NCBI GenBank assembly: GCA_011037195.1
Contig: JAAEAF010002629.1
Location: 1 to 64,000, forward strand
DNA length: 64,000 nt
Direction of reading: 5' to 3'
From: Triatoma infestans
Taxonomy: Eukaryota; Arthropoda; Insecta; Hemiptera; Reduviidae
This document shows positions 62,323-64,000 of this stretch, piece after piece (positions within the stretch are counted from its first letter, which is position 1; each line of letters opens with the position of its first letter). The notes beneath the pieces were generated by a model. The model was not told the DNA's origin, did not search any database, and worked only from the letters and a program-made list of their open reading frames with translations. A program made the position numbers and the translations under genes.

Positions 62323-63921
62323 AATAGAATAGAATAGAATGACACAGGGGGGGGGAATCAAACCCAGGCACTGTAGCCTACCCGTTGAGGCTTATTGTGC
62401 CAACCCCTCAATACCTAGTAGAGGAAGCCCCCCTCTTCATGAAGTCCAGAACCTTCCCCACCAGTCCTTCTTGGAGTACGATTTCCTCCGGCCTCAACGT
62501 GCCGAAGATCTCGTACCGCAATCTGCCGATTGCAGCGCAATCAAACAGCAGGTGAGAGGCCGTCTCCTCCTCCTCCTGACACAATCTGCACAAGGGCTCT
62601 ACATCCACCAACCCTACCTTGTGCAGATGTTTTTTGAACCTGCCATGCCCAGTAAACAGGCCCGTTATCAGAGAAATCTGATACCTGCTTAAACCCAGGG
62701 TCTCTCTGGTTCTTCTTCTACACAGCTCTGGCATAACCATTTTGCCGTGTTTTGCTCCAGTACTTGCTCCAGTGACGATTATGTTCTCTCCGAGTCCATT
62801 CTCTCAGAGAAGCCCTCGTCATACTTTTGGCTATTCCCAGAACAGGTTCTGGCCCACAGAAAGGAGTACTCGCACCATTACTGGCCAGTTGGTCGGCTAG
62901 TTCATTACCTTTAATCCCCTTGTGTTCCGGCACCCATACTAGCCGCATTCTGGTGTGCCGGGACAACACTTCCAGAGAGTTTCTACACTCCCTAACTAGG
63001 GAGAAGTGATTCTGAATACCCTAAGTGCCTTCAGTGCAGCCTGGCTGTCCGAGAAGATGCATATCTCCCTTTTCCTAGAGTCCATAGGCAAATTCTCCTC
63101 AGCACAGATCTTGATTGCATAGACTTCAGCCTGGAATACCGTGGAGTATCCACCGAGGGGCCTTTCGATGAGTACCTCCATATATACCGGCTCCAGTACC
63201 GCAGGCCATTTTAGACCCATCCGTAAACCAGGATCCCCCAGTCCGGCCCGTTTTTCCCAACTTTTAGCCCATTCCGATTTTGACGTGAAGATCACTTGGA
63301 AGGGGAGCTCAAAGTAGAATGTTGGACAGCACTCTTCCCCAGCCATCTTAAAGATAGGGCCAGGGTCAACTTTCTGTGTCATGTCCAAATGCTTGGCCAG
63401 GGAGCTCCTCTGTGTCCACTGGCCATTGTTCATTAGTCAGTACGCACTGGCCCTCGCCTCCGCTTGTATCAAAAGATACAAGCCCAGCAGTACTTCCAAT
63501 GCAGCCGTTGGGCACTGCAAAATGCCCCGAAATCAACAGGCACGCCAGCCTGTTCTTTCTCGCGCGAGGTTCTTCCTCGCGACCTGCTGTTCCGTTTTTG
63601 GCACCACACCACCGCCCCATATGTGAGGGCAGGTATGATGGTCCGGGTATAGGCCAGTGGGCCATTTTGGGGGAAAGACCCCATTTTTTCCCCAGAGAGA
63701 CTTCTTTGCCTTCTGTGTAACATGCTCTAGATGCGCTTTCCAGGTGAGTCTGGAGTCCAAAATGATCCCCAGGTATTTCACCTGACCAGACACATCTAGA
63801 GTTCTTCCAAAGAAGTTCAGTGTGGTAAAACATACCGCATTCCTTCTTCTGGTAAATGGAACCAAACTGGTCTTAGAGGGGTGGACCTGATGGTCAACCC
63901 CTCTAAGACCAGTTTGGTTCG
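62323..63921 (-). mobile_element. 5'-truncated non-LTR retrotransposon related to the 6535 element
   Basis: Minus-strand element; its 3' end is at the low-coordinate side with an (ATTCT)n tail (plus: AGAATAGAATAGAATAGAAT). From 5' to 3' it encodes the end of reverse transcriptase (HPSKTSLVPFTRRRNAV, KYLGIILDSRLTWKAHLEH), RNase H (FQAEVYAIKICAEENL, IFSDSQAALKAL, WVPEHKGIKGNELADQLA) and a C-terminal Cys/His segment (CRLCQEEEETASHLLFDC). Frames are broken at least twice, and YTDGSK is lost. Same element group as 6535-7760 but a different subfamily. The 5' end has a 24-bp inverted duplication. No target duplication found. Confidence 0.88.
63859..63920. repeat. Foldback at the 5' end of the second LINE
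   Basis: 63859-63882 and 63897-63920 are exact 24-bp reverse complements (outer end GAACCAAACTGGTC), with a 14-bp spacer that itself is largely palindromic. The left arm is coding sequence of the element; the right arm is its inverted copy. Confidence 0.9.
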
Positions 63922-64000
63922 TTTTCTTCTTTTTTTAAAAAAAATATTCTTGCAGATTTTCTTATCTTTATGCTTTTGCTATCCTATTATTTGTATTGAA

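Noticed and set aside
63376..63723. Several overlapping plus-strand ORFs (up to 114 codons) and minus ORFs in other frames
   Set aside because: GC-rich shadow frames of the minus-strand LINE; no domain on the plus strand.

Overview
The window is AT-rich nuclear DNA from an animal, almost certainly an insect; a hemipteran-like genome is plausible but not proven. The evidence is spliced genes with short GT-AG exons, introns from tens of bases to about 12.8 kb, protein sequences close to other insects, and dense transposon debris (non-LTR elements, tRNA-derived SINEs, hAT and Tc1/mariner remnants, foldback repeats). There is no bacterial-style operon, CRISPR array or rRNA, and no free-standing tRNA gene was recognised.

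Four protein-coding genes are recognisable. (1) 137-12359, minus: the first 15 exons of the AP-3 adaptor delta subunit (garnet/AP3D1 family); its 3' part lies off the left edge. (2) 17332-49513, minus: a complete 15-exon, 631-residue CP2-family transcription factor (TFCP2/UBP1; Drosophila gemini). (3) 53865-54800, minus: a single-exon tRNA adenosine deaminase subunit of ADAT3 type. (4) 58663 (or 58382)-60842, plus: the 5' part of a hexosaminidase D-like GH20 enzyme that runs off or beyond the right end. They act in unrelated pathways (endosomal sorting, transcription, wobble inosine formation, glycan hydrolysis) and there is no sign of co-regulation.

The most notable feature is in the AP-3 delta gene. 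The 74-nt exon 7 exists as an intact second version (8291-8364) with its own splice sites, the same length and phase, no stop codon and a diverged but family-like peptide, plus a third, decayed copy near 6360-6414. Because 74 is not a multiple of 3, joining both intact versions would shift the frame, as expected for mutually exclusive exons.

The introns and spacers are a mosaic. A 5'-truncated LINE with a 14-bp target duplication sits at 6535-7758 and a related one at 62323-63921; their 3' ends share a covarying hairpin. A hAT element with an 8-bp duplication (13537-15238) has one copy of an abundant ACTTTCTCTTACT-ended repeat inside it and sits inside another. A decayed Jockey element fills 33.0-36.7 kb. 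Decayed Tc1/mariner-type transposases lie at 25.0-25.9, 28.8-29.8, 48.2-48.4 and 51.8-52.1 kb. At least five SINE copies, one composite, and several inverted-repeat elements are present. Long stretches (e.g. 15.6-17.3, 49.5-51.8, 57.1-58.4 kb) show nothing I can interpret.
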